Part shown: positions 1 through 5,582 of the stretch, piece after piece | Layout: each line of letters opens with the position of its first letter | Position numbering within the stretch: the first letter of the stretch is position 1 | From: an uncultured Selenomonadales bacterium | GTDB lineage: Bacteria; Bacillota; Negativicutes; Selenomonadales; Selenomonadaceae | DNA: 5,684 nucleotides | Direction: 5' to 3' | NCBI GenBank assembly: GCA_947305445.1 | Contig: CAMZDU010000092.1 | Location: 1-5,684, forward strand | The notes under the pieces: model-generated | The model's database searches: none | Told to the model about the DNA's origin: nothing | The model's input: the letters and a program-made list of their open reading frames with translations, nothing else | Position numbers and translations under genes: made by a program

Positions 1-765
1 GTCGCAGACGGTTATCCGTTTGTTTACGAACAGGCGACGCGGGCATTTTTTTATTGGCGGTCGACTTTTGAAGAGCGGGCGCGGCTCGTCGAAGACAACA
101 TGAAATTTTTGTCGGAAAAATTTAACGAAGACTTCATGCTCAAACTTTACGGCGACAAAAAAATCAATCTGTGGCGCATGCCGCTTGACGAAACGCTCGG
201 CGAAATGGAGCTTGTTCTGTGCGCGGAATCCGGTCAGCGCAAAGAGGGACTAGCGGCGGTGATGTTTAAGTTGCCCGACGAAGTGCCCGTTTATCAAATT
301 ATCTTCTGGCTCGCACGCGACGAGTTAATTTGTCGTGACGGCAAGTGGGCGATGTGGATTGGCGCGATGCAAGGTCCCAACGTCGACGACGCCAAAGATT
401 TGGTAAAGCGCATCACCAAACGTTGTCACGCTTACCGCACGAAAAATTTGATTCTCTACGCCGCGCAATCGGTGGCGCGAGTTTTGGGCGTGAAAAAAAT
501 TTTCGCTGTCACCAACGAGGGCTACTACGCCAACAATCACGTCCGCCGCGACAGGAAGCTTAAAACGTCGTTCAGCGATTTTTGGCGGGAAGTTGGCGGC
601 GTCGCGACCGGTGACGCCAGATTTTTCGAGTTGCCGCTCGTCGAGGCGCGCAAAGCTCCCGACGAAATTCCCACGCACAAGCGGGCACTTTATCGCCGGC
701 GATTCGTTCTGCTCGACGAATTGGACGCATCAATAATCGAAACGTTGCGGAGGTTTGAACGTTGA
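1..765 (+). CDS. VirK/YbjX (DUF535) family protein, 5'-truncated by window edge
   Basis: Frame 1 is open from the first base to the TGA at 763-765, giving 254 residues. The 33 residues before the first ATG (base 100) read like normal protein, so that ATG is probably internal and the true start lies upstream; the family is usually about 300 residues. Family features seen: an INLWRMP stretch (visible residues ~55-61), the block WIGAMQGPN (~119-127), the Lys-Asn-Leu strand before an Ala-rich helix (~148-163), FWREVGG (~194-200), and the C-terminal EIP-x-H-K-R-x-L-Y-R-R-R segment (~222-234). VirK/YbjX proteins are linked in enterics to surface-protein localisation and resistance to envelope stress, but their biochemical activity is unknown. 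No membrane segment or signal peptide is visible in this part. The gene overlaps the downstream glycosyltransferase by four bases, which suggests a shared transcript and possibly a shared envelope role. The family call is good; the function is not settled. Confidence 0.85.
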   Translation, partial: VADGYPFVYEQATRAFFYWRSTFEERARLVEDNMKFLSEKFNEDFMLKLYGDKKINLWRMPLDETLGEMELVLCAESGQRKEGLAAVMFKLPDEVPVYQIIFWLARDELICRDGKWAMWIGAMQGPNVDDAKDLVKRITKRCHAYRTKNLILYAAQSVARVLGVKKIFAVTNEGYYANNHVRRDRKLKTSFSDFWREVGGVATGDARFFELPLVEARKAPDEIPTHKRALYRRRFVLLDELDASIIETLRRFER

Positions 766-1895
766 GACTTGCGATTTTTGAAAACATAATGACGCCCGGC
801 GGTCACGAGGTCGAGTTTGACAGAATTTTAGTCGAGGAGTTTCGTGCACTCGGCCATGAGGTGGAGTTTTACGTCCCGCAAAATTTTTCGTTCCAATTCG
901 ACTATCAAACGCCCGTCACGCGGCTAAAAGGCGACGCCGTAACTTACACGAACTCCCGCGGGCTGAAGAAAATTTTTTCGGCGGCCAAACGCGAAGTCAA
1001 TCGTCAACGCTGGTACAGTCAACTTGCCGACGCGCAAAAAAATTTCGACGCGCTGATTGTGCCCACGTCTACTTACAGATATTTGCGGGCGTTGAATCAC
1101 AGCGCGTTGAAAAAAATTTCCGTGCCGCTGATTTTTATTCTGCACGGTATAAATCCGACTGAAGCTCCGAAATTTTTGGCGGCGGCAGAAAATCTCGCGG
1201 ACAACAAAAATATTAAGCCGGTCGTGCTCACGTTTACCGACAACATTTTCGGACAGCGGCGCGAAAATATTTTTACGATTTATCCGCCGACTTATACCGC
1301 CCGTGATTTAAAAGTTGCGCCGAAAATTTCTGCGGCGGGCGAAGTTCTCAAGGTCGGATTTTTCGGGCAGTATCGTCGAGAAAAAAATTTGCGCGGACTT
1401 TTGGAAGTTTTCTTGCGCGGCAACTACACGCGGCGCGTCGAATTGCAAGTTCAAGGCTCGACGATGCATGCCGAGGACTCCGACGACTTCGAGAACATTA
1501 TCCGGCAATATGGCGGCGACGAGAGGCTGAGTTTCCTGCACAAAGGTTTAATCGGCGCACAATGGCAGCGGGCGATTCTCGGCGTTGACGCGCTGTTGAT
1601 GCCCTACTCCGCGCCGCGCTATCGTTATCATTGGGGCGGAATGTTGTTCACGGCAATCGGCTTCGGTAAACCCGTCGTTGCCAGCGACGATATGAATCCC
1701 GAAGTTTTCGAGCTGTACCGCGTCGGCGAAACTTTTCACAGCGGCAATCTCGACGACTTGGCTCGCGTGCTGGAAAAATTTATCAATGACTTCGACAAAA
1801 ATTTTCCGACTTACTCAAAAAATTTGTCGGCGGCGGGAGAAGATTTTTCGCCCGTGAATTTTGTGCGCCGCCTCGAAAAAATTATTCGCCAATAA
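762..1895 (+). CDS. GT-B fold glycosyltransferase (GT1/GT4-like)
   Basis: This is a 377-residue protein starting on TTG (MRLAIFEN). The TTG overlaps the upstream TGA as TTGA and has a GCGGAGG ribosome site at 747-753, eight bases away, so translation is probably coupled. The N-terminal Rossmann half begins with a beta strand and a glycine loop (TPGGHEVEF, residues 11-19). The C-terminal half starts at KVGFFGQYRREKN (197-209), the usual donor-domain strand and basic loop, and carries GFGKPVVASDDMNPEVF (300-316), typical of nucleotide-sugar binding in GT4-type enzymes. The first Glu of the common E-x7-E motif is replaced by Tyr (289) and the second by Thr (297), with WGGM between, resembling the GT-B subgroup that has S-G-x at this place. 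No membrane helix or signal peptide is seen, so it is cytoplasmic or peripheral. It likely transfers a sugar to a polysaccharide, glycolipid or LPS-type acceptor; donor and acceptor cannot be read from the sequence. Confidence 0.87.
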   Translation: MRLAIFENIMTPGGHEVEFDRILVEEFRALGHEVEFYVPQNFSFQFDYQTPVTRLKGDAVTYTNSRGLKKIFSAAKREVNRQRWYSQLADAQKNFDALIVPTSTYRYLRALNHSALKKISVPLIFILHGINPTEAPKFLAAAENLADNKNIKPVVLTFTDNIFGQRRENIFTIYPPTYTARDLKVAPKISAAGEVLKVGFFGQYRREKNLRGLLEVFLRGNYTRRVELQVQGSTMHAEDSDDFENIIRQYGGDERLSFLHKGLIGAQWQRAILGVDALLMPYSAPRYRYHWGGMLFTAIGFGKPVVASDDMNPEVFELYRVGETFHSGNLDDLARVLEKFINDFDKNFPTYSKNLSAAGEDFSPVNFVRRLEKIIRQ

Positions 1896-1948
1896 AAATT
1901 TCCGGCAACTGTTTTAATTGGAATGGACAAGTAAATTTGTCGGCGGGC

Positions 1949-1977
1949 TTGCAATTTCTTCGCCCGTAAAATAAAAT
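1949..1977 (+). promoter_or_regulatory. Candidate promoter of the niaP-like gene
   Basis: TTGCAA (1949-1954) and TAAAAT (1972-1977) are separated by exactly 17 bases, matching four and five of six bases of the sigma-70/sigma-A consensus. Transcription would begin near 1984, leaving a leader of about 37 bases before the GTG at 2021. The surrounding AT-rich DNA gives other possible -10 boxes, so the exact site is tentative. Confidence 0.5.
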
Positions 1978-1999
1978 TCAAACCGTTTTAAATTTTATT
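1970..1999. repeat. 9-bp AT-rich perfect inverted repeat over the niaP promoter
   Basis: AATAAAATT (1970-1978) and its exact reverse complement AATTTTATT (1991-1999) are separated by 12 bases. The left arm covers the candidate -10 box and the right arm lies just after the predicted transcription start, a location suited to a repressor operator. It has no GC core and no following T-run, so it is not a terminator. I do not recognise it as a known niacin-regulator site, and AT-rich palindromes can arise by chance. Confidence 0.4.
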
Positions 2000-2004
2000 G
2001 CGGT

Positions 2005-2011
2005 TAAGGAG
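2005..2011 (+). promoter_or_regulatory. Ribosome binding site that fixes the niaP start
   Basis: TAAGGAG lies nine bases before GTG 2021, an ideal distance. The in-frame TTG at 2012 directly abuts the site, with no spacer, and is therefore unlikely to be used. Confidence 0.8.
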
Positions 2012-2020
2012 TTGTTTGCG

Positions 2021-3364
2021 GTGGTACTTGAGCGGCTTGAAAATTTGCCGGTCGGTTCGTTTCATTATAAATTGCTGGTCGTTACGGGATTGGGCTGGCT
2101 GTTTGATTCCATGGACACGGGGCTAATTTCGTTCGTGCTCCCAATTTTGGCGCGTGACTGGGGTTTGACTCCCGAACAAGTCGGCTGGATTGGCTCCATC
2201 GGCTTAATCGGCATGGCGTTGGGCGCGGTGTTGGCTGGCACGATTGCAGATCATTTCGGGCGCAAAAATGTTTTCGCGGCGACGGTTATCCTCTACAGCG
2301 CGGCGACGGGACTTTGCGCGGTGGCGTGGAGTTATGAATCGCTGTTGGTGTTCAGATTTTTTGTCGGCTTCGGTCTGGGCGGCGAATTGCCCGTTGCGGC
2401 GACGCTGATGAGTGAATACGCACCCTCGGCACTGCGCGGACGGTTCATCGTCCTGCTAGAAAGTTTCTGGGGCGTCGGCTGGCTCGTGGCGGCGTTAATC
2501 TCCTACATATTAATTCCGAAGTTCGGCTGGCATATCGCATTCATAATCGGCGCACTACCCGCGCTTTACGTCTTCCTGATTCGTCTGCACATGCCCGAAT
2601 CAATTCGCTACTTGCTGTCGAAAGGCCGCATTGACGAGGCGCGACAAATTATTTTGACGCTGGAGAAAAAACTTCACGTGCCGAGCAGACCGTTTGACGA
2701 CGAATTCGTAGGAGAAGCCACGCCGATTTTTAAACTCAACGTCCTCACGCTGTGGAAGAAAACTTTCCGCACGCGCACGCTGATGCTTTGGATTGCGTGG
2801 TTCGGCATCGTCTTCAGCTACTACGGAATTTTCATGTGGTTGCCGTCGATTGTCTTCGCGCAAGGTTTTGAGGTCGTCAAAACTTTCGAGTACGTGCTGA
2901 TAATGACGCTGGCGCAACTGCCCGGCTACTTCTCCGCGGCGATACTCGTCGACGTTATCGGGCGACGCTACACGCTGTCAATCTTCCTGATGATGTCGGG
3001 CGTGTGCAGTTACTATTTCGGCAACGCAACGGCGAGCTATGAACTCCTCGGCTGGGGCGCGGCGATGAGTTTCTTTAACCTGGGCGCGTGGGGCGTAATT
3101 TACGCTTACACGCCGGAACTTTACCCGACGGCAATTCGTGCGCTCGGTTCGGGTTGGGCGGCAGGTTTCGGTCGTATCGGCGGCATGTTAGCTCCGATGC
3201 TCGTCGGCGTCTTGCTTGTCGGCGGTGCGCAAATGAATTTGATCTTTATGATGTTCGCGTCAGTTTTCGTAATCGTATCGATAATCGTGCTCGCCCTTGG
3301 CATCGAAAGCAAACGCAAGTCGCTTGAAGAAATTGACGCCTCGTTTAAAACTGAAACAACCTAA
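2021..3364 (+). CDS. niaP: MFS transporter, NiaP/NaiP (niacin) family
   Basis: This is a 447-residue, very hydrophobic protein with about 12 membrane helices. The GTG start is chosen because TAAGGAG stands nine bases upstream. Family landmarks: GLGWLFDSMDTG in helix 1 (23-34), the MFS loop 2-3 motif GTIADHFGRK (73-82), RFFVGFGLGGELP (112-124), RGRFIVLLESFWGVGWL (139-155), PESIRYLL (192-199), FSYYGIFMWLPS (265-276), a second motif-A remnant VDVIGRRY (310-317), and YTPELYPTAIR (363-373). From memory these blocks match Bacillus subtilis NaiP (YceI) closely and in order, with a somewhat longer central cytoplasmic loop (~200-250). NiaP carriers import nicotinate for NAD salvage; related MFS members move aromatic acids, so the substrate is inferred. 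The gene has its own candidate promoter and a terminator, suggesting a single-gene transcript. Few AnTn runs occur in it compared with the neighbouring glycosyltransferase gene. Confidence 0.88.
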   Translation: MVLERLENLPVGSFHYKLLVVTGLGWLFDSMDTGLISFVLPILARDWGLTPEQVGWIGSIGLIGMALGAVLAGTIADHFGRKNVFAATVILYSAATGLCAVAWSYESLLVFRFFVGFGLGGELPVAATLMSEYAPSALRGRFIVLLESFWGVGWLVAALISYILIPKFGWHIAFIIGALPALYVFLIRLHMPESIRYLLSKGRIDEARQIILTLEKKLHVPSRPFDDEFVGEATPIFKLNVLTLWKKTFRTRTLMLWIAWFGIVFSYYGIFMWLPSIVFAQGFEVVKTFEYVLIMTLAQLPGYFSAAILVDVIGRRYTLSIFLMMSGVCSYYFGNATASYELLGWGAAMSFFNLGAWGVIYAYTPELYPTAIRALGSGWAAGFGRIGGMLAPMLVGVLLVGGAQMNLIFMMFASVFVIVSIIVLALGIESKRKSLEEIDASFKTETT

Positions 3365-3389
3365 CAGCTCATCAATTTTGACGCAACAC

Positions 3390-3419
3390 AAAAGGCCGTA
3401 CGTAAGTGTGCGGCCTTTT
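3390..3419 (+). terminator. Hairpin terminator after niaP, possibly bidirectional
   Basis: AAAAGGCCGTACG (3390-3402) pairs with TGTGCGGCCTTTT (3407-3419) around a TAAG loop, giving 13 pairs including two G-T wobbles. It starts 25 bases after the niaP stop. The terminal T-run is short (TTTT). Because the outer arms are A4 and T4, the same hairpin could also stop aroH transcription arriving on the other strand. Confidence 0.82.
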
Positions 3420-3430
3420 AGAATTTAGTC

Positions 3431-3488
3431 GATAATGTCAACGACCCCACGCCTAAAGGCGGGGGAATTCTCGCGCTGGGAGGTTCAA
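3431..3488 (+). mobile_element. Candidate orphan right end of an IS200/IS605-type element
   Basis: CCCCACGCC (3445-3453) and GGCGGGGG (3458-3465) form an eight-pair hairpin with a TAAA loop and one unpaired A (3449). About 19 bases later comes TTCAA (3484-3488). A bulged subterminal hairpin followed by a TCAA-like cleavage site is the known layout of IS200/IS605 right ends, recognised by the single-strand transposase TnpA. The stretch also resembles, from memory, ends that follow tnpB genes. No tnpA or tnpB is present and no left end was found, so this would be a solo or decayed end. There is no T-run, so it is not a simple terminator. Confidence 0.45.
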
Positions 3489-3859
3489 TGCTCTGTACAA
3501 TTAAGATCGGGACGCAAATTTTTCGCGTTGTTCAAATAGACGTGACGGATTTCCTGTTGCGGCCTGTCGAGGTTTGCCAGTATCAGCACGCGAATGCAAA
3601 GCGGCAACGAATTTTCTACGGCCGGCTCTCGCGTGTCGAACAGCGGCACCAATCGTAAAGCGGACAACTGACGAATTGCCGAGCTAGGGAAGGCCGCCGT
3701 CAAGTCTTCGGTTGTCGAAAAAATTATTGCGCAGATGTCCTCCGCGTGCAGTTCGTTAAGCGACAAAATTTCCGTAACGAGGAGCCGCGCCGCCTGCCAA
3801 ATTTTTTCCTCGGAATTGTCGTCAACGGTTATTGCACCGCGAATTCCTCGTGTTGCCAT
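3485..3859 (-). CDS. aroH: Chorismate mutase, AroH type
   Basis: This 124-residue enzyme rearranges chorismate to prephenate, the committed step toward phenylalanine and tyrosine; AroH-class enzymes are cytoplasmic trimers. It aligns with B. subtilis AroH (127 residues) nearly without gaps, and the key active-site residues fall at the same numbers: Arg7, Phe57, Arg63, Glu78, Arg90, Tyr108 and Arg116. Bs Cys75 is Asp here. Landmarks are RGIRGAITV at the N-terminus and IRHVYLNNA plus LRPDL near the end. The ATG at 3859 is chosen because TAAGGAGG sits eight bases upstream; a longer reading from 3916 would add 19 unrelated residues inside the ABC gene. It follows the ABC gene by 13 bases, its ribosome site overlapping that gene's stop, so the two are probably co-transcribed. 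Its TGA stop lies within the TTCAA of the candidate IS right end, which may have reshaped the last codons. Confidence 0.95.
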   Translation of the reverse strand: MATRGIRGAITVDDNSEEKIWQAARLLVTEILSLNELHAEDICAIIFSTTEDLTAAFPSSAIRQLSALRLVPLFDTREPAVENSLPLCIRVLILANLDRPQQEIRHVYLNNAKNLRPDLNCTEH

Positions 3860-3867
3860 CGTCGCCG

Positions 3868-3875
3868 CCTCCTTA
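3868..3875 (-). promoter_or_regulatory. Ribosome binding site of aroH overlapping the upstream stop
   Basis: On the minus strand TAAGGAGG occupies 3875-3868; its TAA is the stop codon of the ABC gene. The eight-base spacer to ATG 3859 is optimal and decides the aroH start. The arrangement favours translational coupling of the two genes. Confidence 0.85.
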
Positions 3876-4946
3876 CAACTTGTACTTGTCGCGTATCTGC
3901 AGACGAACGGTCTCATTCGTCAAAAAATTTTCGTAGTCGGAAATTCTGTCGACAGTGCCCTGCGTGGTGATATCCATAATTCGATTTGCTATGGCTTGGA
4001 TAAAAGCGCGGTCTTCGTCGACAAAAATTATCGTGCCGGGGAATGCGACCAAATTTTTTTCCAATGCCTCAATCGTCGGCAAGTCGAGACAAGCGGTCGG
4101 ATTGTCGAGCAACAAAAAATTTGCAGTGCCGAACGCCAATTTGTCGAATTCGATTTTAGCCGCCGCGTGTGTGTAAACTCTCGGCATTGAAAAAACTTTC
4201 ACTCCGTCGGAAAAATTTATTCGTCCGCGCAGACAACCGCCGGTCTCGTCACCGTTAAGGAAGGCCGTCGCCAACGCCTTCAGCAATTTGGATTTGCCGC
4301 GCTCGTTTTTGCCGACGAAAGCAACTTTCTGCCCCTGACGAATGGTGAAGCTTACGTCCTTGAACAGCGGCTCGCCGTCGCGGGTTTTGAACAGATTCTC
4401 CACCTGCAGGACAATCGGTACCGCGCCCGAAGGTGTCGGTGGCAAAAGTTGAGCGCAATTAATTTTTATCGGCTCAATTATTTCGTTGCCAAGCTGAATC
4501 GTGCGCGAGCAGGTCTGTTGCAGAAAATATCTGTCACTGCTGACTATGACGCTCGTCAAAGTCTCGTGCCGGCGCAAAAAATTTATAAGCCACTCGATAC
4601 CTTCCGCGTCGAGATTTTTTGTCGGCTCGTCCAGGAGTAAAATTATCTCGTCGTCTTTTAGGCCGCGCAGTGCCCGCTTAAGTTTGTCGATTGCAGACAT
4701 TTCCGCCATGCGCACTTCGGAGAAATCGGCATAGACGCTACCGTTAACCGACAACACTTCGCCGGCAATTTTCACGTCGCCCGCTGTCGGCAAAACTCTG
4801 CCCGCCATAATGTCGAGCAGTGTCGATTTACCCGCGCCCTCACCGCCGATAAGTCCGACCTTTTCGCCGCGGGCAATCTCCAGATTTAAGTCAGCAAAGA
4901 TTTCGCGTTTGCCGAGCATGAGTTCCAAATTGTTTATGCTTATCAA
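3873..4946 (-). CDS. Compact ABC-F-like tandem ATP-binding protein with degenerate signatures
   Basis: This is a 357-residue protein with two ABC ATPase halves and no membrane segment, so an ABC-F-like soluble protein rather than a transporter subunit. Half 1: opening strand ISINNLELMLG, Walker A GGEGAGKST (34-42), Walker B LLLDEPT (Asp106, Glu107), D-loop KNLD, and SSDR (136-139) where SHDR is expected. Half 2: Walker A GKNERGKSK (212-220), Walker B LLLDNPT with Asn282 in place of the catalytic Glu, and DEDR (310-313) in place of SHDR. No LSGGQ exists; its place is taken by MSAID in half 1 and roughly VYTH in half 2. Only about 40 residues separate Walker A from that point in each half, roughly half the usual span, so the Q-loop and helical region seem lost. 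The linker is short and proline-containing. ABC-F proteins usually exceed 500 residues and act on ribosomes; with these losses that role is doubtful. The TTG start is set by AGGGAG nine bases upstream. Confidence 0.8.
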   Translation of the reverse strand: MISINNLELMLGKREIFADLNLEIARGEKVGLIGGEGAGKSTLLDIMAGRVLPTAGDVKIAGEVLSVNGSVYADFSEVRMAEMSAIDKLKRALRGLKDDEIILLLDEPTKNLDAEGIEWLINFLRRHETLTSVIVSSDRYFLQQTCSRTIQLGNEIIEPIKINCAQLLPPTPSGAVPIVLQVENLFKTRDGEPLFKDVSFTIRQGQKVAFVGKNERGKSKLLKALATAFLNGDETGGCLRGRINFSDGVKVFSMPRVYTHAAAKIEFDKLAFGTANFLLLDNPTACLDLPTIEALEKNLVAFPGTIIFVDEDRAFIQAIANRIMDITTQGTVDRISDYENFLTNETVRLQIRDKYKL

Positions 4947-4955
4947 AATATTCAA

Positions 4956-4961
4956 CTCCCT
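4956..4961 (-). promoter_or_regulatory. Ribosome binding site that fixes the ABC gene start
   Basis: AGGGAG (minus strand, 4961-4956) lies nine bases before TTG 4946. The in-frame GTG at 4967 is upstream of this site and at or before the predicted transcription start, and TTG 4955 abuts it. The resulting N-terminus MISINNLEL matches ABC-F openings. Confidence 0.8.
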
Positions 4962-4969
4962 TTTCACGA

Positions 4970-4998
4970 AGAATATACTAACGGCCGCCGACTGTCAA
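4970..4998 (-). promoter_or_regulatory. Promoter of the ABC-aroH unit
   Basis: On the minus strand a perfect -35 TTGACA (4998-4993) is followed after 17 bases by TATTCT (4975-4970), or after 15 bases by TATATT (4977-4972). Either places the transcription start near 4963-4965, giving a leader of under 20 bases with the ribosome site at its start. It lies downstream of the atp terminator, so the unit is transcribed separately from the ATPase operon. Confidence 0.75.
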
Positions 4999-5098
4999 CG
5001 CAAAATTCCTGCATCGCTCGGAAAGCAATCGTACAAATTTTTTATCCAAAAATGGTGAGAAGTTCAATGACCGAAGAATTGTGACGCCGAATTCTTTC

Positions 5099-5129
5099 AA
5101 AAAAAAATCCCGCCGATTAGTCGACGGGA
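5099..5129 (-). terminator. Intrinsic terminator of the atp operon
   Basis: On the minus strand CCCGTCGA (5128-5121), loop CTAA, and TCGGCGGG (5116-5109) form an eight-pair stem with one wobble. An outer A-T pair (5129/5108) lengthens it, and the T-run (5107-5099) follows. It begins about 20 bases after the atpC stop. The other strand also has a T-run (5132-5138), so it may work in both directions. Confidence 0.9.
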
Positions 5130-5150
5130 AATTTTTTTACAAAAGATTTA

Positions 5151-5579
5151 TTAAGCGACGTTTTCACCTTTGACGAGAAGTCGCGCCTTCGCTCTGGCAA
5201 GTGACGCCTCCGCCCGCTCAATATCGATGTCCTCATGAGATTTGGGCGCACTCTTGAAAGCGTCGACACGTTCTTTGGCACGTTTATAAGCTTCCCGCGC
5301 ACGCTCCGTGTCGATTTCGTCGGGGTTCTCCGCGCTGTCGGCCAGGATTGTGATTTTGTCGGGCGTGACTTCCATAAATCCGCCGCTGACAAAAAGTTGC
5401 GTCTCGGTGCCGCCTTCTTTAATGCGCATGGCGTGCGGGATAAGCTCCGTCAAAAGTCTGGCGTGTTTCGGCAAAATGCCCAAGTCGCCGACAATCGAGC
5501 GGGTGATTAACATGACGATGCCGTTCTTGTAAACGTCGCCTTTGTCGGGCGTAGCGACCTCAAGCAGGATTGTTGACAT
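5151..5579 (-). CDS. atpC: F1Fo ATP synthase epsilon subunit
   Basis: This is a 142-residue epsilon subunit, part of the F1 central stalk, coupling rotation to catalysis and able to inhibit ATP hydrolysis through its C-terminal helices. The N-terminal beta-sandwich (~1-85) carries GDLGILPKHARLLTEL (31-46), the family's central motif, and FVSGGFMEV (63-71). The C-terminal part (~88-138) is a charged two-helix hairpin. It opens with IDTERA (89-94), which fits the I/L-D-x-x-R-A ATP-binding motif known from Bacillus PS3 epsilon, so ATP sensing is plausible. Length is normal for the family. The ATG at 5579 has AAGGAGGG at 5594-5587, and the gap to the atpD stop is three bases, the usual last position in an atp operon. 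A terminator follows. Confidence 0.96.
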   Translation of the reverse strand: MSTILLEVATPDKGDVYKNGIVMLITRSIVGDLGILPKHARLLTELIPHAMRIKEGGTETQLFVSGGFMEVTPDKITILADSAENPDEIDTERAREAYKRAKERVDAFKSAPKSHEDIDIERAEASLARAKARLLVKGENVA

Positions 5580-5582
5580 TGC

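Noticed and set aside
100..765. ATG at 100 as the real start of the DUF535 gene
   Set aside because: The frame stays open to base 1 with protein-like residues, and no good ribosome site stands before base 100; the family is longer.
1944..1966. Hairpin CGGGC/GCCCG as terminator of the glycosyltransferase gene
   Set aside because: The stem has only five pairs with a 13-base loop, no T-run follows, and it overlaps the candidate niaP promoter.
2012..2020. TTG 2012 as the niaP start
   Set aside because: It directly touches the Shine-Dalgarno sequence; GTG 2021 has a nine-base spacer.
2600..2917. 105-codon minus-strand open frame within niaP
   Set aside because: It is antisense to a well-conserved transporter region and its composition is an artefact of the opposite frame.
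3431..3510. A functional TnpB guide (omega) RNA whose guide would match the aroH 3' end
   Set aside because: Only a short end sequence is present; the niaP terminator and coding region occupy the place where the RNA scaffold would be, and no tnpB is seen.
3860..3916. AroH start at ATG 3916
   Set aside because: It adds 19 residues absent from AroH enzymes, lies inside the ABC gene and lacks the strong ribosome site found before ATG 3859.
3735..4190. 151-codon plus-strand open frame
   Set aside because: It is antisense to aroH and the ABC gene, both clearly real, and shows no recognisable domain or start signals.
5013..5029. Six-pair imperfect palindrome upstream of the ABC promoter
   Set aside because: It is short, includes a wobble pair, and matches no operator I know; it is likely chance.
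5117..5392. 91-codon minus-strand open frame overlapping atpC
   Set aside because: It overlaps the real atpC frame and runs into the terminator stem.
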